A stretch of DNA of 6,211 nt from Candidatus Altarchaeum sp. CG2_30_32_3053 (GCA_001873845.1 MNZY01000132.1:1-6211); one strand, 5' to 3'; positions 1-5,162 are shown, counted from the stretch's first letter. Notes: generated from the sequence alone by a model not told the origin. Made by a program: numbers and translations.

Positions 1-1
1 C

Positions 2-205
2 AAGTTGAACCCTATAGAATATGCTAATAAAGATTTAAAAAGAGAATTAGCAAAAAAATTAAACTTTGAGGAAATGGTTGATGTATGTGAAAGTACAGCT
101 TTGGAATTGTTTAATGATAGGAAAATGTCTTATAGTGAGCGTTGGCGAGCAAAATTTTTGGATGAAAAATACAACTTTGAAGGGGGTAAAAAGTTAGCAA
201 AATGA
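2..205 (+). CDS. 3' end of unrecognised gene (partial)
   Basis: The frame is open to the left edge of the window, so this is probably the C-terminal part of a longer protein. A TTG at 5 could serve as a start but has no visible ribosome binding site upstream within the window. About 68 residues are visible, ending at a TGA codon. The sequence is strongly charged, rich in Lys and Glu, and looks helical (KDLKRELAKKLNFEEM, then SERWRAKFLDEKYNFEGGKK). There is no signal peptide or membrane segment in the visible part. I do not recognise the family. A G/C-rich hairpin (GGGG-GGAGTG-CCCC, 227-240) follows the stop after about 20 nt and may mark the end of the transcript. Confidence 0.5.
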   Translation, partial: KLNPIEYANKDLKRELAKKLNFEEMVDVCESTALELFNDRKMSYSERWRAKFLDEKYNFEGGKKLAK

Positions 206-226
206 CTATAATTATTCCAATTTAAA

Positions 227-240
227 GGGGGGAGTGCCCC
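227..240 (+). terminator. G/C hairpin after the first gene
   Basis: GGGG and CCCC arms enclose a GGAGTG loop, 22 nt after the TGA stop of the upstream partial gene. It stands out in an AT-rich region. No long T tract follows, so a classical intrinsic terminator is uncertain. It could instead be a 3' mRNA-stabilising structure. Confidence 0.25.
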
Positions 241-436
241 AATTATTTACAAATTAAAGGTAATAGTATCAGAGTCATTACTGTGGACTACTGATGCCAT
301 AAATGCGGGATTATCTTATTTTTCCTTTACACTTGCAGTCGGGTCGCATTCTGTCGAAAATGAAACTATAAACAAATCAAAAACAGGTATGACTTCAGGT
401 TCAGGAGTTTATGAAGAATGGAAAAAGAATATATAC

Positions 437-468
437 CTGCAATTTAAAAACCATCTGTCAAATTGCAG
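437..468. repeat. 9-bp perfect inverted repeat
   Basis: CTGCAATTT (437-445) and AAATTGCAG (460-468) are exact reverse complements separated by 14 nt. The repeat lies in the gene-poor stretch upstream of nikR and is followed by AT-rich sequence. It could be a protein-binding dyad or a stem-loop at the end of an upstream transcript. Confidence 0.4.
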
Positions 469-517
469 TAAATATTTAAATTAAAAGAATGAGTGCAATT
501 TTCAAGATACACGAACG

Positions 518-544
518 CTGTATGTAAATTTTACTCATATACAG
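518..544. promoter_or_regulatory. Dyad upstream of nikR, candidate operator
   Basis: A nested palindrome lies 73 nt upstream of the nikR start. The outer arms are CTGTAT (518-523) and ATACAG (539-544), and the core is GTAAA-T-TTTAC (524-534). It contains GTATG and CATATAC half-sites in inverted orientation. The E. coli NikR operator is GTATGA-N16-TCATAC, so the half-site letters are similar, but the spacing here is shorter. Autoregulation by NikR is a reasonable guess and not shown by the sequence. Confidence 0.35.
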
Positions 545-578
545 AAACGACATTGAGTGGAACGAAATGAGCAGGAAT

Positions 579-594
579 AAATTTTACAAAATTT
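579..594 (+). promoter_or_regulatory. AT-rich palindrome in the nikR promoter region
   Basis: AAATTTT (579-585) and AAAATTT (588-594) form a 7-bp inverted repeat with a 2-nt centre, 23-38 nt before the nikR ATG. In archaea this is where a TATA-like element or an overlapping operator would lie. No canonical TATA box is seen, so the assignment is tentative. Confidence 0.25.
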
Positions 595-616
595 TATTGT
601 TAAATAAATTATCAAA

Positions 617-1042
617 ATGGTAATCACAAAAAAAGTGGAAAGGGCAAGCATTTCTTTGCCTAAACATCTCTTGGAAAAATTTGACCGGTTAATAGTAAAG
701 AAAGGTTATGCAAACCGCTCCGAGGCGTTAAGGGACCTGATAAGAAATTTATTAATTGAAGAAGAGTGGAACGAGAATGCTGAAATTGTTGCAACAGTTA
801 CATTAATTTACAATCACCACACATCAGATCTTTTAGACAAATTGACTGATGTGGAGCATGAAAATATCAGAAATATTATTTCAACGATGCACATACACAT
901 TGATACCGATAATTGTCTTGAGGTCTTATGTTTGAAGGGAAATTACTCGGTTGTCAAAGGCATCGGAGATAAACTAATCTCTCAAAAAGGAGTAAAATAC
1001 GGAAAAATAGTAATGGCGACAACGGGAAAAGATATTGATTAA
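617..1042 (+). CDS. nikR: Nickel-responsive transcriptional regulator NikR
   Basis: This 141-residue protein has the size and architecture of NikR, a cytoplasmic tetrameric regulator that binds Ni(II) and represses or activates nickel-uptake genes. Residues 8-50 form a ribbon-helix-helix DNA-binding domain (RASISLPKHLLEKFDRLI, then YANRSEALRDLIR). The C-terminal ACT-like metal domain keeps all four high-affinity nickel ligands: His81, His92, His94 and Cys100. Their spacing of 11, 2 and 6 residues equals E. coli His76/87/89/Cys95. The C-terminal GVKYGKIVMATTGK resembles archaeal NikR. The ATG at 617 has no Shine-Dalgarno sequence, and residues 8-10 begin the first beta strand, so the start fits. 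The gene ends 4 bp before an insertion sequence and appears undamaged. No nickel transporter or hydrogenase gene is in the window, so its targets are elsewhere or outside the window. Confidence 0.95.
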   Translation: MVITKKVERASISLPKHLLEKFDRLIVKKGYANRSEALRDLIRNLLIEEEWNENAEIVATVTLIYNHHTSDLLDKLTDVEHENIRNIISTMHIHIDTDNCLEVLCLKGNYSVVKGIGDKLISQKGVKYGKIVMATTGKDID

Positions 1043-1046
1043 TATG

Positions 1047-1062
1047 ATCCAGGACTTACGCA
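1047..1062 (+). repeat. Left terminal inverted repeat of the IS
   Basis: ATCCAGGACTTACGCA is an exact reverse complement of 2203-2218. It contains the transposase stop codon (TAA on the minus strand at 1056-1058), and it begins 4 bp after the nikR stop. Confidence 0.88.
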
Positions 1063-1658
1063 AGAGCAATACGAATCGAAGGTAATTTAAGTTCTTTTAT
1101 GAGATAATTGTCTAAAAGCCTTTTTTTGAGGTTGTATATTGTTGTTTTGCATTTATATGCACGATCTTTCAAATTAATCCAAACCAACATACAGCAGGCG
1201 ATATGGTTTCTTTGTATTCTTTGCTTTCTGCTTTCACATTTTTCAACACCTGTGATCTGTTTTAGTTCTCTGCGAAATTCCTCAATCTTCCAGCAAATGC
1301 CACATTTATCTTTTGTAGCATCTGTAGAACACTGAGATATGTTGTTTGTTGCAACATATTCCGTCTTGTCGGTAGAAACAACTACTCGGAATAATTTCAC
1401 TTTATAATCTCTCGGAAATTTTTTTATTTTTATTAATTTGCCTTCTTTCAATTCTATTTCATTCCACTCTAACTTTTCTATATTTTTGTAGTCCTCTACT
1501 CCGCTACTATCATCAACCAATCGGTTCTTTTTTAATGGACAATAGAAATATTTGTGAAATCTGTCTATCAACAACATAATGTTCTTTTCTGCATACCAAC
1601 TATCCATAATTACGGTTTTAAAATGCAGTTTCTTTTGAAAAACTACATTGTTAAGCAT
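1056..1658 (-). pseudogene. IS transposase, C-terminal part (frameshifted)
   Basis: This is the second half of the IS701/IS4-like DDE transposase. Residue numbers count from the internal ATG at 1658. Asp19 in KTVIMDSWYAEKN is the second catalytic Asp. The catalytic Glu lies in the CWKIEEFRRELKQITG block (residues 122-137, Glu126 or Glu127). The ...ITGVEKCESRKQRIQRNHI stretch that follows is typical of this family. The frame extends upstream of the ATG to the frameshift (DGQSKLKHVEEM), so the ATG at 1658 is not the true start. With one base restored, the whole transposase would be about 347 residues. This half alone lacks the first catalytic Asp and cannot be active. Confidence 0.85.
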
Positions 1659-1672
1659 TTCTTCTACATGTT

Positions 1673-2098
1673 TTAGCTTGCTTTGTCCATCCCCTCAGGA
1701 TCATAAATACGAAAATCTATCACCCAAAACTGTTCTGTATCAGGATTCACATAAACACAATTGACAACACCAATGCCTTTGACAACACCATGTTCGTTTC
1801 CACTGTATTGTCTCCTAACCAACTCAATTTTATTTGAGTATCTCTTGTCCATGACAGAGTCATCAAAGAGGATACACCCATTTTCAGATACAACAATTTT
1901 GTCCTGCACATTCTCCCAAACAATTTTAGGAGTAATTTTCTCCTTGCATAAGTACCGATTTATTGTGTCGTGACTAATCCCTTCCTTATGCTCTGCAAAA
2001 TTCGTCAGCGTATAATTTATTTGGCTGCTTAAAAGATACTGACAATAACCTATTGTCAGATTCATCTCCCCTAATTCTGTGTTTACTACCTGCAACAT
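1673..2098 (-). pseudogene. IS transposase, N-terminal part (frameshifted)
   Basis: This is the first half of the IS transposase, starting at an ATG about 100 bp inside the right inverted repeat. The N-terminal ~70 residues are helical (ISHDTINRYLCKE resembles an HTH-like block). The motif GCILFDDSVMDKRYS (residues 74-88) holds the first catalytic Asp. IELVRRQYSGNEHGVVKGIG (91-110) and the beta strand FWVIDFRIYDPEG (124-136) follow, all characteristic of the family. After Gly136 the frame runs into MDKAS and a stop. In the -1 frame the sequence continues as DGQSKLKHVEEML, the expected family continuation. The break is at a run of four G (plus-strand C run 1691-1694), so loss of one G is the simplest cause. 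Confidence 0.87.
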
Positions 2099-2153
2099 TT
2101 TAACTAAAATTTACATAAAATATTTTTCCTAATTTTTTAATATATTATTTTAT

Positions 2154-2179
2154 AATCTATTTAATTAATCTATTTAATT
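2154..2179. repeat. 13-bp tandem duplication inside the IS
   Basis: AATCTATTTAATT occurs twice back to back (2154-2166 and 2167-2179). It lies in the AT-rich leader between the transposase start and the right terminal repeat. It may overlap the transposase promoter or be a subterminal transposase-binding site; neither can be decided here. Confidence 0.6.
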
Positions 2180-2202
2180 AATTATATTAAAAAAGTTTAG
2201 AA

Positions 2203-2218
2203 TGCGTAAGTCCTGGAT
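2203..2218 (-). repeat. Right terminal inverted repeat of the IS
   Basis: TGCGTAAGTCCTGGAT is the exact reverse complement of 1047-1062. Bases outside it (TAGAAAA) do not match those outside the left repeat (ATTAATATG), so no target-site duplication is visible. Confidence 0.88.
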
Positions 2219-2249
2219 TAGAAAAAAAACATAAAAAACATAGAATTAT

Positions 2250-2364
2250 TTTTTTGTCGTTGCGACAAAAAATTGTCGCAAACAGGGCTTTTCACGACAA
2301 AAAATTGTCGCACAAACAGTAAACGACAAAAAATTGTCGCAGAAATGGCTATCGCGACATCGCA
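2250..2364. promoter_or_regulatory. Array of phased palindromic repeats before a TATA box
   Basis: Three identical 18-bp units, CGACAAAAAATTGTCGCA, start at 2263, 2295 and 2324. Each is a CGACAA/TTGTCG palindrome around an A-tract. A fourth, collapsed unit (CGACATCGCA, 2355-2364) looks like the same sequence without its middle 8 bases and keeps the register, giving starts 32, 29 and 31 bp apart. Upstream, TTTTTTGTCG (2250-2259) is inverted relative to the first unit across a 3-nt centre. A step near 31 bp is about three DNA turns, so bound dimers would lie on one face. The spacers (14, 11 and 13 nt) are unique but far too short for CRISPR. The array ends 3 bp before the TATA box, so it most likely controls the downstream surface-protein gene. 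Confidence 0.75.
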
Positions 2365-2366
2365 CC

Positions 2367-2374
2367 TATATAAA
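2367..2374 (+). promoter_or_regulatory. TATA box of the surface-protein gene
   Basis: TATATAAA matches the archaeal TATA element and lies 49 nt before the ATG at 2423. Transcription would start near 2395-2400, giving a short leader of about 25 nt with no Shine-Dalgarno sequence. The palindrome array abuts it upstream. No clear purine-rich BRE is seen; the bases just before it are CGCACC. Confidence 0.6.
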
Positions 2375-2422
2375 GAAGTAAATTTTAATTATTATAAATA
2401 ACTCAGTTAATCTTACGAAAAA

Positions 2423-3151
2423 ATGGAAATAAAAAATATATACATCTATGGGATATATGGCGTACTAATACTAATGTTGTTATCAACATCAGTGTCTGCA
2501 TATTGTTCGGCATCTTCTGGCACCTGTAATGAAGAGCATATAATAAAGGTGGAACTCAACACCGGAAGTCAATCTTCGACGTATGATAGTCCCTGTGGAC
2601 ATGACTATTCTGGTTCTGTATTAACGACTTTATCTAAAGGGCAAACTTACACATTGAAAGTTACTAGAAAAACAATTGGTGGTTGGACTGAATATGTAAA
2701 GGCGTGGATTGATTTTAACAAAAATGGGGTTTTCACAGATTCTGGAGAAGAAATCAATCTAGGGTCATATACATTCCCAGGTATTGGCGGAACATATATC
2801 TACTCTGCAACCTTTACTGTGCCTTCATCTGCAACATCAGGTAACTTGAAAATGAGAGTTATATTAAAGTATAATGCTGCACCAACTTCCTATGAATCCT
2901 TTTCTTATGGAGAAGTTGAAGATTATACCGTAGCGATTTCAGGGAGTAGTTCTGGATCAGAATCTGCACAAGTAAATTCAGGTAACATGCCATGGTCAGG
3001 TTATTTCTGGCCAATGTTAGACAAAAATTCCCCCGGGTGTACATCAACTCAGCACAACTTATATGAAACGGGAGGTCCTATGCAAGACTATGATACGTAT
3101 AGCACTAATCTTGGAGGTATTATAGTACTTATACCTCTTCATGGTCCGTAG
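2423..3151 (+). CDS. 5' segment: signal peptide and GEVED domain
   Basis: The ATG at 2423 is followed by a hydrophobic signal peptide (YGVLILMLLSTSVSA, cleavage probably after Ala26). Residues 27-173 are a GEVED domain: an opening YC, then WIDFNKNGVFTDSGEE (95-110), TVPSSATSGNLKMRV (132-146) and the name motif YGEVEDYTV (162-170). This beta-sandwich domain occurs in secreted surface proteins of bacteria and archaea. A Ser/Gly linker (174-187) leads to MPWSGYFWPMLDKN (189-202) and GGPMQDYDTY (217-226), which resemble the N-terminal part of transglutaminase elicitors. From about residue 230 the translation (GGIIVLIPLHGP, then TAG at 3149-3151) is out of frame with the conserved continuation. 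The end of this open frame is therefore an artefact of the frameshift. Confidence 0.8.
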   Translation: MEIKNIYIYGIYGVLILMLLSTSVSAYCSASSGTCNEEHIIKVELNTGSQSSTYDSPCGHDYSGSVLTTLSKGQTYTLKVTRKTIGGWTEYVKAWIDFNKNGVFTDSGEEINLGSYTFPGIGGTYIYSATFTVPSSATSGNLKMRVILKYNAAPTSYESFSYGEVEDYTVAISGSSSGSESAQVNSGNMPWSGYFWPMLDKNSPGCTSTQHNLYETGGPMQDYDTYSTNLGGIIVLIPLHGP

Positions 3152-3474
3152 ATTCTCCACATCCATATTCAAATAATTATGTTAATACTTGGACAAAAAC
3201 CGTGTCTGGTGCTACAAAGATGCGAATGCACTTTACAAGGTATAATATTGAGGGGTATTATGATCACCTTAAGATACTTGATAGCTCTAATAATGTGATA
3301 ACTGATTATAGTGGTGGATATGGAGAACATAATGTTTATGATGTTTGGAGCCCATGGGTAAATGGAAACACAATAAAGGTTGGACTAACAACCGATTCCT
3401 CTATTACTTACTGGGGCTTTAATGTGGATAAGATACAATATGTTTCAAGTGGTACATCAGTTGCTAAAACTTAG
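3109..3474 (+). CDS. Middle segment: CUB-like domain up to TAG
   Basis: In frame 1 the sequence from 3109 reads SWRYYSTYTSSWSVDSPHPY and continues as a CUB-like domain: SPHPYSNNYVNTW, ATKMRMHFTRYNIEGYYDHL, VWSPWVNGNTIKVGL, then YWGFNVDKIQYV. The SPHPY.NNY.NTW opening and the GYD/YDH calcium-site-like turn are typical of CUB-like modules in exported proteins. A GTG at 3202 could be called as a start, but it lies inside the first strands of the domain, so it is not a real start. The segment ends at TAG (3472-3474) after GTSVAKT. The reading frame continues unchanged beyond it into the catalytic motif. Confidence 0.65.
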   Translation, partial: SWRYYSTYTSSWSVDSPHPYSNNYVNTWTKTVSGATKMRMHFTRYNIEGYYDHLKILDSSNNVITDYSGGYGEHNVYDVWSPWVNGNTIKVGLTTDSSITYWGFNVDKIQYVSSGTSVAKT

Positions 3475-4068
3475 GAATATACTACAAATAGAACGACAAC
3501 TTGTGCCAATGGATGGTGGGGGCATTGTGATGCGTGGTCTGCCGCATCAATAATGGAAGCTGAACCTACTACCAGCCGTACACTAAATGGAGTAACTTTT
3601 GATCGTAATGATCAGAAGGGGCTTTTAACAGAGACCTATATGGGTTACACTAATCAATTTTGGGAGGTTGATAAATATAGTGCAAAATCGTTCCGCGATA
3701 AATTAAGAGAGTATATAAAAACAAAAGGCCAACCTATTATAGCAGATATATATCAGGATAGTACTCAGGTTTGGAATCATCCAATGTATAAATATGAGAT
3801 GAGTTGGACCACCAGCGGGGATAGAACTGATTATGTGACCAAAATTTGGTATAAAACAGATTGGTGGACCTTTGATGGATCTGCCAGTCCTGATGCGTAT
3901 ATAACCTATAAGTATTATATAAAGACAGATGGCACAAGTGAGTTTACTACAAATAATGATCCCTACAGTTATCCTGACTTTTTATGGTCACCAACTAGTA
4001 GAACCGGAAGTCGTGCAAATCCAAATGTAGGTTATGATGTCGTTAAAGCAATCATAAAGGAATATTAA
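3475..4068 (+). CDS. 3' segment: transglutaminase-elicitor-like catalytic domain
   Basis: Directly after the TAG the same frame reads EYTTNRTTTCANGWWGHCDAW. The GHCDAWSAAS motif carries the probable nucleophile (Cys codon 3526-3528), as in the G.C.GWA.A motif of transglutaminase elicitors. The probable catalytic His is in VWNHPMYKYE (His codon 3778-3780), 84 residues later. PDFLWSPTS (near 3973-3999) is a further family-like block. The first ATG in this segment (3553) lies after the Cys, so translation starting there would give a dead enzyme. Coding in the segment therefore depends on reading through or reverting the TAG. The C terminus (GYDVVKAIIKEY, TAA) looks native. Assignment to the elicitor family rests on motif recognition only. 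Confidence 0.65.
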   Translation, partial: EYTTNRTTTCANGWWGHCDAWSAASIMEAEPTTSRTLNGVTFDRNDQKGLLTETYMGYTNQFWEVDKYSAKSFRDKLREYIKTKGQPIIADIYQDSTQVWNHPMYKYEMSWTTSGDRTDYVTKIWYKTDWWTFDGSASPDAYITYKYYIKTDGTSEFTTNNDPYSYPDFLWSPTSRTGSRANPNVGYDVVKAIIKEY

Positions 4069-4083
4069 TATTAATAATATCAT

Positions 4084-4091
4084 AATATAAA
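4084..4091 (+). promoter_or_regulatory. Possible TATA element before the 4135 gene
   Basis: AATATAAA lies 16 nt after the stop of the upstream gene and 44 nt before the ATG at 4135. If it is used, the second gene has its own promoter and could be expressed even though the upstream gene is broken. The surrounding DNA is very AT-rich, so a chance match is likely enough to keep confidence low. Confidence 0.3.
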
Positions 4092-4092
4092 C

Positions 4093-4116
4093 TAATCAAT
4101 AACTTAATCAATAACT
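4093..4116. repeat. 12-bp tandem repeat in the leader of the next gene
   Basis: TAATCAATAACT occurs twice in tandem (4093-4104, 4105-4116), followed by a partial third copy (AATCAAC). It sits between a TATA-like AATATAAA (4084-4091) and the ATG at 4135. It could be leader slippage or a binding site for a regulator. Confidence 0.55.
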
Positions 4117-4134
4117 AATCAACAAAAACGAAAA

Positions 4135-5028
4135 ATGAAAATCAGCAATAAAAATAATCGAGAAGGAGTGAAAGTAAAGTTGTGGCAAATGGCAGTGTTA
4201 TTGGGAGTACTATTTGTTGCGTATGTTGTTGTCAGTGCAGCAACCTACCAAGACGAAATGACTGGAGTTAATGCTCTTGCTAATACAAATGATTTGTTTT
4301 TATCAACACACAATCACAAATGGGAAGTTGGAGATTGGTGGGTGGTGAGAACAACATACAACAACTCCATTATTAGTGGAATTCCAGAAGATGAACCCAA
4401 CATGCTTCTTAAATATGAAGTTATATCAAAAAATGTTGATCAAGGAAAGAAAAACAGTACGGGTAAAAACGAGGAACCAAAAATCGTTCAAATAGGTTAT
4501 GTCATTAGAGAAACCTATTTATCGAATCCAGAGACCTATAGGGATTTATATTATAGGGAAGGTAAAATATCTAAATCTTTAGATAAGGTTGAAACACATT
4601 ATTTCAAGAGAGGGCAAAATGTTACATCTGAAGAATATTATGAAGGAGATAATGAACTTGATGTACCAGTTATCACACCAGCATTAGCAAATGAAAACTC
4701 TGGACAGAAAAAGAAAAAATATGAAAAACAAATAACTTCGTATGGTAATGAAAAGAAAGGAAAAAAACATATTAGTGGAATGGATTTTGATCAAGTAGAT
4801 AAGTTTGATTTATATGATGACAAAATAGTTAAAATTACACAACTGGTGCATCATTCTGCTCCGTGGCCTATATATGAAAAAACAGATTATACTGAATCAG
4901 AATTATTGGACTATTCTGGATGGCATGAATTAAGTGAAGAAGCGTTAGCAAAGATACCAGACGAATACAAGAATAATGCAAAAACAGATGCAAAAAAATT
5001 CCAGATGGGAGCAACAAAAAAAGGGTAG
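4135..5028 (+). CDS. Secreted or membrane-anchored protein of unknown function
   Basis: This 297-residue product has a basic N terminus and one strong hydrophobic segment (WQMAVLLGVLFVAYVVVSA, residues 17-35), which is a signal peptide or membrane anchor. The rest is hydrophilic and extracytoplasmic. It includes HKWEVGDWWVVRTTY (61-75), a pattern seen at the start of beta-rich exported proteins, and a Lys-rich stretch (190-211). I do not recognise the family. The ATG at 4135 has no Shine-Dalgarno sequence but is preceded by ACGAAAA, as is the ATG at 2423. The last residue (Gly) and the TAG stop come from the inserted MITE. Before insertion the protein would have ended in ATKKDL and TAA, so the damage is only a one-residue shortening and change. 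Abundant Lys and Gln in the exported part would suit a transglutaminase substrate, but this is speculation. Confidence 0.8.
   Translation: MKISNKNNREGVKVKLWQMAVLLGVLFVAYVVVSAATYQDEMTGVNALANTNDLFLSTHNHKWEVGDWWVVRTTYNNSIISGIPEDEPNMLLKYEVISKNVDQGKKNSTGKNEEPKIVQIGYVIRETYLSNPETYRDLYYREGKISKSLDKVETHYFKRGQNVTSEEYYEGDNELDVPVITPALANENSGQKKKKYEKQITSYGNEKKGKKHISGMDFDQVDKFDLYDDKIVKITQLVHHSAPWPIYEKTDYTESELLDYSGWHELSEEALAKIPDEYKNNAKTDAKKFQMGATKKG
5016..5023 (+). repeat. Target-site duplication, left copy
   Basis: AAAAAAAG directly precedes the left end of the MITE and is identical to 5163-5170. The copy lies within the last codons of the upstream gene. Confidence 0.8.
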
Positions 5029-5162
5029 TGTCCCAAGGCATAGTTGATAATGCCATTAAATAGTATTGCTCAAAGGCATTATACACTTTTGCGGGTATTT
5101 GATTCCTACCTGCGCGCGTAGCACATATCGGTAAAATACCAACTATGTTTTAGGACATCACC
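5024..5162. mobile_element. MITE-like element, 139 bp, with 8-bp target duplication
   Basis: The ends are imperfect inverted repeats matching at 21 of the first 28 positions: GGTAGTGTCCCAAGGCATAG on the left and GGTGATGTCCTAAAACATAG on the right, read inwards. Both flanks carry the same 8 bp, AAAAAAAG (5016-5023 and 5163-5170). The interior has no coding capacity but contains further short inverted repeats (ATAATGCC/GGCATTAT at 5047 and 5074; GGTATTT/AAATACC at 5094 and 5134). It also has a GC-rich patch (CCTGCGCGCGTAGC) unlike its surroundings. Ends beginning GGT and an 8-bp duplication fit mobilisation by an IS1- or IS1595-type transposase; no such gene is in the window. The insertion replaced the native stop of the upstream gene. 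Confidence 0.82.

Larger units (their letters stand above)
212..484 (+). other. Open frame without start codon, possible gene remnant
   Basis: A 90-codon stretch is free of stops between a TAA at 209-211 and a TAA at 482-484. It has no ATG or GTG before an internal ATG at 389. The conceptual translation is fairly protein-like in its middle (SLLWTTDAINAGLSYFSF, then VYEEWKKNIYLQFKNHLS). It matches no family I recognise. It may be the tail of a decayed gene whose 5' part has been lost, or chance. The 3' end overlaps a perfect 9-bp inverted repeat, which argues that at least the tail is not under coding constraint. Confidence 0.25.
1047..2218 (-). mobile_element. Insertion sequence, IS701/IS4-like, 1172 bp
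   Basis: The element is bounded by perfect 16-bp terminal inverted repeats: ATCCAGGACTTACGCA at 1047-1062 and its reverse complement at 2203-2218. A single DDE transposase is encoded on the minus strand, and its stop codon (1056-1058) and last residues lie in or beside the left repeat. I see no flanking direct repeat, so the insertion may be old, or flanking bases may have changed. The element separates nikR from the palindrome array and the surface-protein genes. The transposase frame is broken, so this copy is probably non-autonomous. The family is assigned from transposase motifs; terminal repeats reading AGGACTTACGCA are familiar from related cyanobacterial and archaeal elements. Confidence 0.88.
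2423..4068 (+). pseudogene. Secreted GEVED / CUB-like / transglutaminase-elicitor-like protein, interrupted
   Basis: Three consecutive open segments form one gene. Frame 2 (2423-3109) continues after a -1 shift near 3109 into frame 1, which runs to 4068 with one in-frame TAG at 3472-3474. The restored product is about 548 residues: signal peptide (1-26), GEVED domain (about 27-173), a short linker, the start of the transglutaminase-like fold (about 188-228), a CUB-like insertion (about 245-341), and the catalytic part with Cys369 and His453. Domain order and conserved motifs run straight across both breaks, which is the main evidence for a single gene. Such proteins are exported. The enzyme part is related to microbial transglutaminase elicitors, which cross-link Gln and Lys side chains, but activity here is inferred. 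The gene is a pseudogene unless the frameshift is a sequencing error and the TAG is read through. It heads a run of three genes for exported proteins. Confidence 0.75.

Noticed and set aside
1108..1335. Plus-strand open frame inside the IS
   Set aside because: It is the complement of the transposase coding sequence, with no start signal or recognisable domain.
1687..1700. Programmed -1 frameshift in the transposase
   Set aside because: The site GAGGGGATG is not a good slippery heptamer, and this transposase family is normally made from one frame. A base loss is simpler.
2263..2341. Repeat array as a CRISPR
   Set aside because: Units are 18 bp with 11-14 bp spacers, and no cas genes are present. 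Units are palindromic and sit on a promoter, which fits operator sites.
4868..5086. Minus-strand open frame across the gene end and MITE
   Set aside because: It is antisense to a better-supported gene and spans the junction of an inserted element, so it cannot be an old gene.
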